Virus record (IMG/VR): IMGVR_UViG_3300010885_049979
Span: 1-33,305 of that record
Reading direction: 5' to 3' (one strand)
Length of the DNA: 33,305 nt
Source of the DNA: a virus
Both the position numbers and the translations under genes were made by a program. Under the pieces are notes generated by a model. That model was not told where the DNA came from, ran no database searches, and saw nothing but the letters and a program-made list of their open reading frames with translations. Shown here one piece after another: positions 6,089-13,658 of this stretch (position 1 is its first letter; each line of letters starts with the position of its first letter).

Positions 6089-6715
6089 TTAGTTATTGAT
6101 TATCGGCTTGATAATTGGTTTTCTTACTACAGTAGTAGTTGCTGGGTTGACGACAGGTTGACCTGGATCTCCGAATCCAGAAGTAGCTGTTGTTGGGGAC
6201 CCAAATCCGGTATTTGTTGCTGGAGAATTAAACCCGGGATTGGATGCTGGGGTACTAAAGTTACTGGGGGAGTTGAATCCAGCTGATGACGGAGAGCTAA
6301 ATGTTGTTGAGCTGCTTGTTGGTGAATTGAATCCGCCATTATTACCTCCGAAATTATTATTAGGTTGATTACTTACGTTAACTGTATTCTGTGATCCTGG
6401 AGGAACATATGTAGTACCTGCATTAGCAGGGAATTGCATACCACCAGATTCTGCACCATTTATTTTTTCTTGAGTACGACCATGAGCAGCAATACCCAGT
6501 ACAGCACCCATGGCGAGGTGAAACAGCCCGGCTCCTTGCAAAGTTAGAGGTTGCCATTGACTAGTAACTTGCCCGTGAAATATAGACTGAAGTAAGCTCC
6601 AAAAAACCGGAAAAAGGACAAAATCAAATATACATACCCCCATGTACATCCATCCCATGGCTGGTCGCCATTTCTTTTGCATCCAATCTTCTGGTTCTTT
6701 TTTATGTTTTGTCAT
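6089..6715 (-). CDS. Membrane protein with Gly-Phe-rich C-terminal tail (holin-like domain)
   Basis: A 208-residue protein. Residues about 1-80 hold a cytoplasmic basic start (KHKKEPEDWMQKKWRP) and likely two membrane helices (MGWMYMGVCIFDFVLFPVFW and GAGLFHLAMGAVLGIAAHGR), followed by TQEK. This WRP...G...R..EK layout resembles phage holins of the three-helix, gene-transfer-agent type, though the similarity is by eye. Residues about 95-190 are low-complexity Gly/Asn/Ser/Thr/Pro with three GFNSP motifs plus GFGSP and GFGDP. It ends with a basic segment (VVRKPIIKPIINN). It starts inside the stop of the upstream frame (ATGA at 6715) and sits between the gp26 fusion and the tape-measure candidate, so a tail-assembly or lysis role is possible. 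Confidence 0.65.
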   Translation of the reverse strand: MTKHKKEPEDWMQKKWRPAMGWMYMGVCIFDFVLFPVFWSLLQSIFHGQVTSQWQPLTLQGAGLFHLAMGAVLGIAAHGRTQEKINGAESGGMQFPANAGTTYVPPGSQNTVNVSNQPNNNFGGNNGGFNSPTSSSTTFSSPSSAGFNSPSNFSTPASNPGFNSPATNTGFGSPTTATSGFGDPGQPVVNPATTTVVRKPIIKPIINN

Positions 6716-6912
6716 TGGTTCCTCGCGTTTTGCTTTAATATTTTTAGTTTTTCATTCTCTTCTTTTATATGATTAAGCAATAATGTAACGTAGACTTCCC
6801 TTTCCCAAGGCATCATATCTTCTAATTCAGTAAGACTATATTTGTGATGTTGCATTAAGGAAAAATTAAGATTAAAATAATTTATTAAGTTTTCTTGCGA
6901 AAGGGTTAGACG
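6712..6912 (-). CDS. C-terminal extension of gp26 reached by -1 frameshift (tail chaperone-like)
   Basis: An open frame of 66 codons from 6912 to the TGA at 6714-6712, in the -1 frame relative to gp26. It reads RLTLSQENLINYFNLNF, then SLMQHHKYSLTELEDMMPWE and REVYVTLLLNHIKEENEKLK. The section before the first ATG (6855, MQHHKY) has no ATG, GTG or TTG start and ATG 6855 lacks a ribosome binding site. Yet the NLINYFNLNFSLMQHHKYSL stretch reads as one continuous helical protein. It is therefore most likely made as a gp26 fusion of 296 residues through the heptamer at 6912-6918. T4 has gene 51 after gene 26, but T4 gp51 is considerably longer as I remember it, so homology is not claimed. A short product from ATG 6855 (47 residues) is the alternative. 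Confidence 0.7.
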   Translation of the reverse strand, partial: RLTLSQENLINYFNLNFSLMQHHKYSLTELEDMMPWEREVYVTLLLNHIKEENEKLKILKQNARNQ

Positions 6913-7601
6913 AAAAAATTGTGTAGCCCTTCAATTCTTGAAATATTGTGTTTACCACACTTAGGGCAATCGCACTCCACTGTCTGCACAACCTTAGGAG
7001 CAGTAACAAAGAATTCTTCAATTTTATCGAATTGTTCTTTAGTTAAAGATTGAATAAACTCGTTAATTTCTTCTTTAGTTTGATCAGCTGCTTCCCAATA
7101 ATTTTCATTATCGAAGATACCTTTAACGCAGTCTACAACCATATCCACAATATCATCGGACTTATCAGATGACGATAGAAGAATAACATCTCGTATGCTA
7201 GGATATTTCATTTCGATACCAACATCATCGTTAATCATAATTTTGTTTGTATGGCCTTCTTTTTTCTCTACAACAATATTATCAATGCTAAAACTGGTAT
7301 TAATCTTTTCTTCACACTCACATGTAACAATAACCTCTACCGTTTCACCAATTGACTTTGCGCGAAGGTTCATAAAGATATATTCGATATCAAAATGAGG
7401 TAGGTTCTGAGTATTAAGTTCTTTAAATGTACAAACATCTACAAGATCTCTAATAATTCTAGAAACTTCCTCATCATCTGCCTCAGACATAGTTAAAAGA
7501 ATTTTATGCTCTCTAACTAAGAAAGGTCTATACTTAATTTTTAAGCCAGTAGATGGTAAAATCAATTCATATGTGGGGGTGGTTAATTTTGGTAAAGACA
7601 T
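6906..7601 (-). CDS. 26: Baseplate hub protein or chaperone, T4 gp26-like
   Basis: A 231-residue protein; T4 gp26 has 208 residues and is needed for baseplate hub assembly. Family features are the N-terminal KIKYRPFLVREHKILLTMSE, the segment LPHFDIEYIFMNLRAKSIGE (residues about 67-86) and a C-terminal cysteine knuckle. Cys94 and Cys96 (TCECEE) together with Cys210, Cys212 and Cys215 (ECDCPKCGKH) could form a zinc site. A good TAGGAG precedes ATG 7601. The last codons before TAA are AAT TTT TTC GTC, containing a -1 slippery heptamer in the correct phase, so a longer fusion product is likely. It lies between the tube-fold protein and the tail membrane protein. Confidence 0.85.
   Translation of the reverse strand: MSLPKLTTPTYELILPSTGLKIKYRPFLVREHKILLTMSEADDEEVSRIIRDLVDVCTFKELNTQNLPHFDIEYIFMNLRAKSIGETVEVIVTCECEEKINTSFSIDNIVVEKKEGHTNKIMINDDVGIEMKYPSIRDVILLSSSDKSDDIVDMVVDCVKGIFDNENYWEAADQTKEEINEFIQSLTKEQFDKIEEFFVTAPKVVQTVECDCPKCGKHNISRIEGLHNFFV
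6912..6918 (-). other. Slippery heptamer T TTT TTC for -1 frameshifting
   Basis: On the minus strand the sequence reads T TTT TTC with codon phase X XXY YYZ exactly as required (AAT TTT TTC GTC TAA). After slippage the next codons are CGT CTA ACC CTT TCG CAA, which stay open for 66 codons. The zero-frame stop comes one codon after the heptamer. An SD-like GAAGGG lies about 10 nt upstream, where such elements stimulate frameshifting. No strong downstream hairpin is apparent. Confidence 0.75.
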
Positions 7602-7619
7602 AATAACTCCTATAATATA

Positions 7620-8330
7620 TTAAAAGCGTCCAATAAAATTACCAAGTTCATCGTAATGATCCTCAGCGGTGTTGTTGTTATCAACTGTGTAATTTCTGAT
7701 GATAGTTGGATCATCTAATCTAATATCTTCTCTAGCAATATCAGGAAACTGAATCTGTTCAGGAATATCGGTTGGCGTTGTCCCTTCCGTTCTTCTCCAG
7801 TACCTGTACGCAAATACAACATTAAGTCTATGTGTTTGATTTTGACTAGAGTTGTTTAGTTCCATGGGGTTTAGATTTCTCGGAAACGCTTCCAGAAGTT
7901 CTATTTCATACGTAATGTTATCTTGTTCGTCGAGTTGAGAAATTGTAATAGTTGTTGCATATGTGTCTTGATAACTTACGGTAAAGTTATTTTTATCTAC
8001 AATAGTATGCATCCAATCTTCAAAAAACGTCTTAACTCTCATGTTCCTATCTACGTGGAAGTTAAGAGATATTCCTTCACCACCATACTCAATACCCATC
8101 GGTCTTTGATATGTTGGTCCAAATATTTTAAAAGATTTAGAAGAGATATTAAGGCCCGGTAGTATAGCTTGCTCGCAATATAGGCTAATCAGGGTTGGAT
8201 CATACGCGCTCCCACCTCGACTTAGACTTTGTGGAGTAACTATTTTAACTTCAAACCTGTTCGTTCTAGCCAGGCCACCACTAAGAACTGTGTCTCTAAA
8301 CTTATCGAGACTGAATGTTGCATTTGCCAT
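7620..8330 (-). CDS. 54: Tail-tube-fold protein, probable T4 gp54-type tube initiator
   Basis: A 236-residue protein with the tail-tube layout: N-terminal FRDTVLSGGLARTNRFEVKI, then LISLYCEQAILPGLNIS, the GPTYQRPMGIEYGG segment, a strand-rich middle (LNFHVDRNMRVKTFFEDWMH) and HRLNVVFAYRYWRR. This resembles gp19 tail tube and gp54, the baseplate protein that starts tube polymerisation on gp48. The neighbourhood of gp48 and gp26 and the absence of a sheath gene favour gp54, though T4 gp54 is longer (320 residues). AAGGA precedes ATG 8330. The C-terminal 40 residues are acidic and Asn-rich (RNYTVDNNNTAEDHYDE). A tail tube gp19 elsewhere in the genome would settle the choice. Confidence 0.6.
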   Translation of the reverse strand: MANATFSLDKFRDTVLSGGLARTNRFEVKIVTPQSLSRGGSAYDPTLISLYCEQAILPGLNISSKSFKIFGPTYQRPMGIEYGGEGISLNFHVDRNMRVKTFFEDWMHTIVDKNNFTVSYQDTYATTITISQLDEQDNITYEIELLEAFPRNLNPMELNNSSQNQTHRLNVVFAYRYWRRTEGTTPTDIPEQIQFPDIAREDIRLDDPTIIRNYTVDNNNTAEDHYDELGNFIGRF

Positions 8331-8902
8331 TAATATTTTTTCCTTGAGTCTCTCCAGACTTGTGTCTTACTAGCTCCGACAAATCTTTCAACTGGTAATT
8401 GAGATGCTGTTACCCAGTCTGGGTACTTAATATTTAAAAATCTTGTCTGCACATGGCTATAAAGATAATGCTTAACACATGCTTTAACAGGTGCATACTT
8501 TGATGAGCTATCCAGAATTTGCCAACTCATTCGTAATCTATTATTTTCCGATATAGTGGTATCTGCAGCAAGATTGTGCAGTGAGCCTAGCAATTTAAAT
8601 CTAATCGGGTATGGTAGGTAGTGTAGGTTAATACCCAGGAACCCATCTGGTACTTTTTTAAACGGCAATACCAGCGGAAATTTATCCCAGTATGGTAGGG
8701 TATCTTTATGCTTAGCGTCATAAAAGAAAAAATACATACGACCGGGTAGAACCTGGGTGGTTAGATCCGGGGTATTTTTCATTAATTTATTTGGACTCAG
8801 TCCGCTGAGAGACTTAACCTGCTCTTGATACCAGTTAGCTGATTTTGTATCAGCTCCTGCCTGAGCTCGAATATTTAAAAATGGATTTGTGGTTGTTGCC
8901 AT
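8330..8902 (-). CDS. Conserved T4-like phage protein next to gp4, unknown function
   Basis: A 190-residue protein. Recognisable stretches are GRMYFFFYDAKHKDTLPYWD, FPLVLPFKKVPDGFLGINLH followed by YLPYPIRFKLLG, then LRMSWQILDSSSKYAPVKAC and HYLYSHVQTRFLNI, ending SKTQVWRDSRKKY. I recall this pattern (PYYD.FP...GF.GIN.HYLP) from structural regions of other T4-like marine phages, without an assigned function. In T4 the neighbours of gene 4 are genes 2 and 3 (DNA end protector and tail completion), so a head- or tail-completion role is a reasonable guess. A GATAAATA late promoter ends 5 nt before its ATG. The stop overlaps the next start. Confidence 0.6.
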   Translation of the reverse strand: MATTTNPFLNIRAQAGADTKSANWYQEQVKSLSGLSPNKLMKNTPDLTTQVLPGRMYFFFYDAKHKDTLPYWDKFPLVLPFKKVPDGFLGINLHYLPYPIRFKLLGSLHNLAADTTISENNRLRMSWQILDSSSKYAPVKACVKHYLYSHVQTRFLNIKYPDWVTASQLPVERFVGASKTQVWRDSRKKY

Positions 8903-8907
8903 ATGGA

Positions 8908-8915
8908 TATTTATC
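8908..8915 (-). promoter_or_regulatory. T4-type late promoter (GATAAATA) in front of the 190-residue gene
   Basis: On the minus strand the sequence is GATAAATA TCCAT ATG, one base off the T4 late -10 consensus TATAAATA. Transcription normally starts about 5-7 nt downstream, which would place the first base at or next to the start codon at 8902, so the message may be leaderless. It overlaps the end of gp4. Confidence 0.55.
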
Positions 8916-8917
8916 CA

Positions 8918-9361
8918 TTAAATACCCAAGTCTTTCTCTGTAAGAACAAGGAATTGCATGCTGCGATCAACGCAAAACTCATTAGCAGCTTTCCATTTAG
9001 CTTGATTTGTACCGTATTGAAATACCTCTTGTATAAAACGTTTTGTCTTACGTTGTGGGATTTCAGGTGGTTTAGTGAATTTAAGTGGTTTTATCTCCAC
9101 TAAATATCTGGTAATCTTACCCGTTCTATCTTTTACCTTAATGTAGAAGTCTACAAAGTATCGATGGATCTTATTGTCAACTGGGGATTTATAAGGGATA
9201 ACAACTGTTTCGGAGCCCCACTCGAGTACCGAAGAGTTTGTATCACACCATTTCATGAATTTTAATTCCCAGGAAGAGCGATAGGTTACATCCTGAGAGT
9301 CACCCCTATATTTGGATGGATTAATTACCCTATATCTCCCTTTATAGGTAGCTTTGTACAT
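8918..9361 (-). CDS. 4: Head completion protein with nuclease fold, T4 gp4-like
   Basis: A 147-residue protein (T4 gp4 has 150). It matches over its whole length: NPSKYRGD, TYRSSWELKFMKWCD, WGSETVVIPY, RYFVDFYIK, YLVEIKP, RFIQEVFQYGTNQAKWKAA and QFLVLTEKDLGI. The pattern Glu in SSWE, Asp in FVDF and E-I-K is that of PD-(D/E)XK nucleases; in T4 gp4 is needed to finish filled heads before tail joining. It is the first gene of the leftward block and diverges from gp48. A TATAAATA late promoter on the minus strand lies at 9387-9394, about 26 nt before its start. Confidence 0.92.
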   Translation of the reverse strand: MYKATYKGRYRVINPSKYRGDSQDVTYRSSWELKFMKWCDTNSSVLEWGSETVVIPYKSPVDNKIHRYFVDFYIKVKDRTGKITRYLVEIKPLKFTKPPEIPQRKTKRFIQEVFQYGTNQAKWKAANEFCVDRSMQFLVLTEKDLGI

Positions 9362-9365
9362 TTAG

Positions 9366-9373
9366 GATAAATA
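9366..9373 (+). promoter_or_regulatory. Late-promoter-like element for gp48 and the rightward block
   Basis: GATAAATA on the + strand, one mismatch to the T4 late consensus, 29 nt before the gp48 ATG. With the opposing element at 9387-9394 it forms a compact divergent promoter pair within 42 bp. Confidence 0.6.
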
Positions 9374-9386
9374 AGTTAGTAGATAA

Positions 9387-9394
9387 TATTTATA
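9387..9394 (-). promoter_or_regulatory. T4-type late promoter driving the leftward tail block
   Basis: TATTTATA on the + strand is TATAAATA on the minus strand, a perfect T4 late -10 element. The expected start site (about 9381) leaves a short leader before the gp4 ATG at 9361. No other perfect late promoter was seen on the minus strand, so it probably serves all genes to 3742. Confidence 0.75.
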
Positions 9395-9402
9395 GGTTTT
9401 AA

Positions 9403-10527
9403 ATGTCCTTACAAGATACCGCGTTAAATAGAATATATTCCACCACAGGTAGCACCAGAGATCCTAGATCTCGAGGTAGGGATAATTTTAATATTTCGCT
9501 TTTTCAATACCCTGAAGATTTAGGTGAACCAGATCTCAAGCACTATATTGAGTTTGGTATTACTATGCGGGGAAAATCTGAATATCTAAAAAAATTAAAA
9601 GATGCAGGTCAAGCCAGAGTAATAGAGTCTTCTGTTAATCCAGATGGTGGTAGAATGTCTGCAGAGAATGTATCTCAGGCTGCTGCAACATCTTTTGTTG
9701 CTGGTTCAGCGATTGTAGGTGGCGCTGTTGCTAAAAGTATCCTAGGCAAGGTAGATAATACAGGTAATAAAGCGTCTGGGTCTTTCCTACAAAGAAATGC
9801 TGTTCCAATTGTAGCTGCCACTGCAGCAGCTGCTGCAGCCGCCACTGCATTAAAGTTTAACGATTTGCTTGCTCCAGATACTACCTACCGTATTTCCGAT
9901 GTAATTGCTCTATACGTAGATGGGCCTCCTACAGTTAAGTACTCTATGAATTATGCTAACAGCAGCCTGGGTACGCTAGCTGGCGCGCTTGGAGGCGGCC
10001 TTTTTGAAAGCAAAGGTTCTCCCGGAGCTTCAGAATCTATGGTTGCGATGGGTACACAATTGGCCGCTATTCCTGCTGCGCTTGGCTCACTTGGTCAAGT
10101 AAGCGGTAAAGATCTTAATTCTGTAAGAACTGGTACTGCATTAAATCCATTTAAAGAGGTTATATTTGAATCAGTAGACTTTAGAACCTTTATGTTTAAG
10201 TATAAATTTATGCCCAAGAGTGAGAACGAGACTAAAAAAGTGCAAGAAATTATAAAGATGTTTAAGTTTCACATGCATCCTGAAATGTCTAATGGAAAGC
10301 TTTTCTTTATTAATCCTTCTGAGTTTAATATTTCTTATAACTTTGAAAATGGGCCTAATGGGTATTTTCATAAATTTGCACCATGTGTGTTAACAGATAT
10401 GGATGTGTCATATGGTGGTGAGCAATTTGCCTCATTTCAAAATGGAACACCGACAGAAATACATGTAAGTTTGACGTTCCGTGAAAAAGAAATTCTAACT
10501 AAGAAGATGATCGAGGATGGCTACTAA
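9403..10527 (+). CDS. 48: Tail tube cap / baseplate protein, T4 gp48-like
   Basis: A 374-residue protein (T4 gp48 has 364). gp48 sits on top of the baseplate hub and, with gp54, nucleates the tail tube. The N-terminal PDLKHYIEFGITMRGKSEYL precedes a long Ala/Gly-rich hydrophobic insert (residues about 88-150, including SFVAGSAIVGGAVAKSILG and AAATAAAAAAATALKF). A tube-like C-terminal domain follows: FESVDFRTFMFKYKFMPKSE, EIIKMFKFHMHPEMSNGKLF and CVLTDMDVSYGG. The stop overlaps the gp53 start (TAATG). Confidence 0.85.
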   Translation: MSLQDTALNRIYSTTGSTRDPRSRGRDNFNISLFQYPEDLGEPDLKHYIEFGITMRGKSEYLKKLKDAGQARVIESSVNPDGGRMSAENVSQAAATSFVAGSAIVGGAVAKSILGKVDNTGNKASGSFLQRNAVPIVAATAAAAAAATALKFNDLLAPDTTYRISDVIALYVDGPPTVKYSMNYANSSLGTLAGALGGGLFESKGSPGASESMVAMGTQLAAIPAALGSLGQVSGKDLNSVRTGTALNPFKEVIFESVDFRTFMFKYKFMPKSENETKKVQEIIKMFKFHMHPEMSNGKLFFINPSEFNISYNFENGPNGYFHKFAPCVLTDMDVSYGGEQFASFQNGTPTEIHVSLTFREKEILTKKMIEDGY

Positions 10528-11225
10528 TGTATTTTAATAAATTTCCTCTGACTTACTATACTCTGGACGACTTAAATTCTGTTCAGATAGTAACTAACAT
10601 TATGACTCGGGCTGTTTTTTCAGACGATGTAAAAAATAACTTAAGTCTTTATGATGAAATTGATATTCAGGACGGCGAGACACCTGAAATACTTGCATAC
10701 CAGATATACGGTAATTCAGACTATCACTGGATTATTCTTCATACAAATGATATTATTGATCCCAGATACGACTGGCCACTAACTACTGATAGCCTGTATG
10801 CTTATATTGACGATAAGTATACAAGTAGAACAGGAATACATCATTACGAAGATACAGATGGAAATTATGTAAACGGCAATGTTTATCTTAACTCTAATGC
10901 AGAGTTTTCTTACTTTACATCAGGTACAGTAGTTTCAACAAGTGCTAGTGTAGGTGCTGTAACCTCACAGATTGATAGCTCTAATGTTATGATAACTGTA
11001 TCTACAGGTGGGTTTGAAACTGGAGAGGTGGTGGGGTTGTATTCTAACAGCAGTATAAATGCTACTATTACCAGCACTGTTGTTATATCAGGTATTCCAG
11101 TAACCAACGAGGACTATGAAATTACTGTTAATGAATCCAAACGCCGTATAAAAATTTTAAAAATAGATTACCTGCAAGCTATAATTAAAGACTTCAACAG
11201 TAAGTTTGACAATACCAATGGATGA
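10527..11225 (+). CDS. 53: Baseplate wedge protein, T4 gp53-like
   Basis: A 232-residue protein (T4 gp53 has 196). gp53 joins neighbouring wedges around the hub. The family signature is DIQDGETPEILAYQIYGNSD followed by YHWIILHTNDIIDPRYDWPL. This occupies the first 100 residues and resembles the LysM-like fold known for gp53. Residues about 130-190 form a Ser/Thr/Val-rich insert (SGTVVSTSASVGAVTSQIDS) absent from my memory of T4 gp53. The C-terminus (RRIKILKIDYLQAIIKDFNS) is again typical. The gene starts in the gp48 stop and its end overlaps the next gene by 8 nt. Confidence 0.85.
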   Translation: MYFNKFPLTYYTLDDLNSVQIVTNIMTRAVFSDDVKNNLSLYDEIDIQDGETPEILAYQIYGNSDYHWIILHTNDIIDPRYDWPLTTDSLYAYIDDKYTSRTGIHHYEDTDGNYVNGNVYLNSNAEFSYFTSGTVVSTSASVGAVTSQIDSSNVMITVSTGGFETGEVVGLYSNSSINATITSTVVISGIPVTNEDYEITVNESKRRIKILKIDYLQAIIKDFNSKFDNTNG

Positions 11226-12567
11226 TCAAGGCGTACAAAAAGCTGGCGATGTACGAATCGACCAACTTAAGTTAATTACAAGTACAAATGTTGTAATTGA
11301 TCTGGTAGATTTTTTAGCCGAATTAAACATATATGAGGATATGTTCTCCGGGTGTATGCATGGTAATATGGTTCTTTCTGATAGTAGAAACCTAATAGAA
11401 AAAGGCCCTGTTATTGGTGAAGAGTTTTTAATGGTAAAAGTAACTTCACCGACATTTGAACAATCAATATCAAAAACATTCAGGGTATATAAAGTATCTG
11501 ATAGAGAAATTGTTCGTGATAATAATACTCAAACGTTTATTCTACATTTTGCATCGGTAGAATTATTTTATGACGTTCTATTACCGCTATTTGTACCATT
11601 TGAGGGGGTTATCACCGATGTAGTATCAGAGATATTTGCTAACTACATTATGGCTAATAGGGAGTTTACAGTAAGTGAAACAACAGACGAGGTTAAAGAA
11701 ATCGAGACTGTTACCCCTCTGGTTGTTTTAAACGATACAGATAATAAAGTTAAGTTTGTATCTCCTGGCTGGTCTCCCTTCAAATGTATTAATTGGCTAG
11801 CATCTAAGTCAATACCCAAGAATGAAAAGGCTAAAAACTTTTTATTTTATGAATCAAACAAAGCATTCTATTTTGGTTCTATAGAATATCTTCTTAAAGA
11901 CGTTCATGAGAATAAAAATTACATAGGTGAATATACAATATCGGCTTCAAACATACGCGATGGTGCAGCAACACCGGATATTAATAGAGAGTATTTTATT
12001 GCTAAAGACGTTTCTATGGTTGATACCACGGATCATATAAAAAATTATACCAGTGGGTATCTGGCTAATAGAATTATAACGCTGGACGTCTACAATAAAA
12101 TTTACCAGTCTATAGATTATGACTATGTGAAGGAATATAAAAATCAACACCATACATCAGGCCCAGGTGATAAAGCAGTCCCGGTCTTTTCGGAAGATTC
12201 TTTAAGAAATTCTGCTACTAATATTAGTTACTACCCTGTAAATCCAAAACTTTTTGATAACTTTAAAAACAATGTTAATGAGAAGATAGGGGACATACAT
12301 GGAAATAGACTGTCTAGTATGTTAGATCTTACTAATTTAAAAATGAATTTGACTGTCCCCGGTAGGACGGATGTTGAGATAGGGCGTGTAATGTACTTTA
12401 ACTACCCCTCATTAGGAGATAAATCTTCTGTAACGGATGATGCAGGAGATAAGAATTATTCTGGTTATTACTTAATTACTGCAATTCACCATGTAATTAA
12501 TAAAACCAAACACTTGATGACCATGGAGATGGTTAAAGATTCACTTTATGTAGATTCTGAAAAATAA
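11218..12567 (+). CDS. 27: Baseplate hub protein, T4 gp27-type
   Basis: A 449-residue protein. gp27 forms the trimeric torus of the hub that holds the gp5 spike. The N-terminal INIYEDMFSGCMHGNMVLSD, the strand-rich first domain, WSPFKCINWLASKSI (residues about 190-205) and the C-terminal LTVPGRTDVEIGRVMYFNYP with YLITAIHHVINKTKHLMTME are typical of gp27/Mu-P-like hub proteins. It directly precedes the OB-fold lysozyme protein. ATG 11218 is preferred; a TTG four codons upstream (11206) is in frame but less likely. Longer than T4 gp27 (391 residues). Confidence 0.75.
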   Translation: MDDQGVQKAGDVRIDQLKLITSTNVVIDLVDFLAELNIYEDMFSGCMHGNMVLSDSRNLIEKGPVIGEEFLMVKVTSPTFEQSISKTFRVYKVSDREIVRDNNTQTFILHFASVELFYDVLLPLFVPFEGVITDVVSEIFANYIMANREFTVSETTDEVKEIETVTPLVVLNDTDNKVKFVSPGWSPFKCINWLASKSIPKNEKAKNFLFYESNKAFYFGSIEYLLKDVHENKNYIGEYTISASNIRDGAATPDINREYFIAKDVSMVDTTDHIKNYTSGYLANRIITLDVYNKIYQSIDYDYVKEYKNQHHTSGPGDKAVPVFSEDSLRNSATNISYYPVNPKLFDNFKNNVNEKIGDIHGNRLSSMLDLTNLKMNLTVPGRTDVEIGRVMYFNYPSLGDKSSVTDDAGDKNYSGYYLITAIHHVINKTKHLMTMEMVKDSLYVDSEK

Positions 12568-13658
12568 TGCAAAAAATATTTAACAAAGATGGATTTAATT
12601 GGTGGATTGGTGTTGTAGAAGACCGCATGGATCCTGAGAAGCTTGGTCGTTGTAGAGTTCGTATATTTGGATATCATACTGATAGTAAGGAGCTTTTACC
12701 TACAAAAGATCTACCCTGGGCAACACCCATACAGCCAATAACATCTGCTGCTATTTCAGGGCTAGGATCATCTCCTCTTGGTCCTGTCGAAGGTACTTGG
12801 GTAATAGGATTTTTTCTTGATGGCGATGACATGCAACAGCCAGCTATGTTTGGTACGATTGCTACCAAGGCTGCTACCCTTGCATTCACCGCGCCCTCTA
12901 TAGATAAACCAGCTATCTCAAATCCAACAGGAGAAGAGGTTACAGATACAACTACCGGTAAACCTGTAACTGATACAGCAGGGAATCCTATAAAAGTTAC
13001 ATCCCCTTCTGTACCTGATTGGGAGCTTGGTAAAACGTCTGAGCAGTATGAATCTGGCGGCAAGGGCCCGGGGACAATAAATGATTATGAAGGGGCAGCA
13101 GCAGGGGATTATGGTGGTGCATCTTATGGTACCTACCAATTTGCATCCTATCTGCCTCCTATAATGAAAGGCGGTAAGTCTAGACCGTCTTCTAAAAATT
13201 CTCCTGTCTTGCAGTACATTTCTAATTCTAAGTTTAAAGATAAGTTTGTAGGGCTAGACCCTGCTACCGCTGCCTTTGATAGTAAATGGGGTGAAGTTGC
13301 CTCAACTAACAAAGATGAATTTAAAGCCGACCAGCATGACTATATTAAAAGAAAATACTATGATGTTCTAACAGCTAACTTACAGCGCGCTGGGTTAGAT
13401 TTATCTAAGTATGGTCCTGCAGTACAAGATCTAGTTTGGTCTACTGCTGTGCAGTTCGGACCTGCGAAGACTAAGGTGTTTACATCTGCCCTCAAAGGTA
13501 AGTCAGAGTTAACGGATAAAGATGTTGTAACAATTGTTAGTGACTATAAGATTTCCAATGTGGACGAATTCTTTGCATCAAGCTCTCAAGAAATAAAAAA
13601 TAGTGTTAAAAGCAGGTATCAAAGTGAAAAAACAGCATTACTAGGAATGATAAAATAA
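12567..13658 (+). CDS. 5: Baseplate hub lysozyme, T4 gp5-type OB domain plus glycosidase domain
   Basis: A 363-residue protein. Residues 1-115 are the gp5 OB-fold domain (WWIGVVEDRMDPEKLGRCRV, RIFGYHT, LPWATPI, GTWVIGFFLDGDDMQQPAMF GTI). A Thr/Pro-rich linker follows. Residues about 155-363 hold a muramidase-like domain beginning YESGGKGPGTI with Glu162 as likely catalytic acid, then Asp181 in GDYGGASYGTYQF. This GH-type domain occurs in VgrG and cyanophage gp5 proteins, rather than the T4-lysozyme domain of T4 gp5. The beta-helix needle that T4 gp5 carries is not present here and is found in the next gene. The gene starts in the stop of the hub gene (TAATG). Confidence 0.8.
   Translation: MQKIFNKDGFNWWIGVVEDRMDPEKLGRCRVRIFGYHTDSKELLPTKDLPWATPIQPITSAAISGLGSSPLGPVEGTWVIGFFLDGDDMQQPAMFGTIATKAATLAFTAPSIDKPAISNPTGEEVTDTTTGKPVTDTAGNPIKVTSPSVPDWELGKTSEQYESGGKGPGTINDYEGAAAGDYGGASYGTYQFASYLPPIMKGGKSRPSSKNSPVLQYISNSKFKDKFVGLDPATAAFDSKWGEVASTNKDEFKADQHDYIKRKYYDVLTANLQRAGLDLSKYGPAVQDLVWSTAVQFGPAKTKVFTSALKGKSELTDKDVVTIVSDYKISNVDEFFASSSQEIKNSVKSRYQSEKTALLGMIK

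Noticed and set aside
6712-6855. Independent short gene from ATG 6855
   Set aside because: No ribosome binding site is present and it would cut off the NLINYFNLNF part that belongs to the same helical sequence; kept only as an alternative to the fusion.
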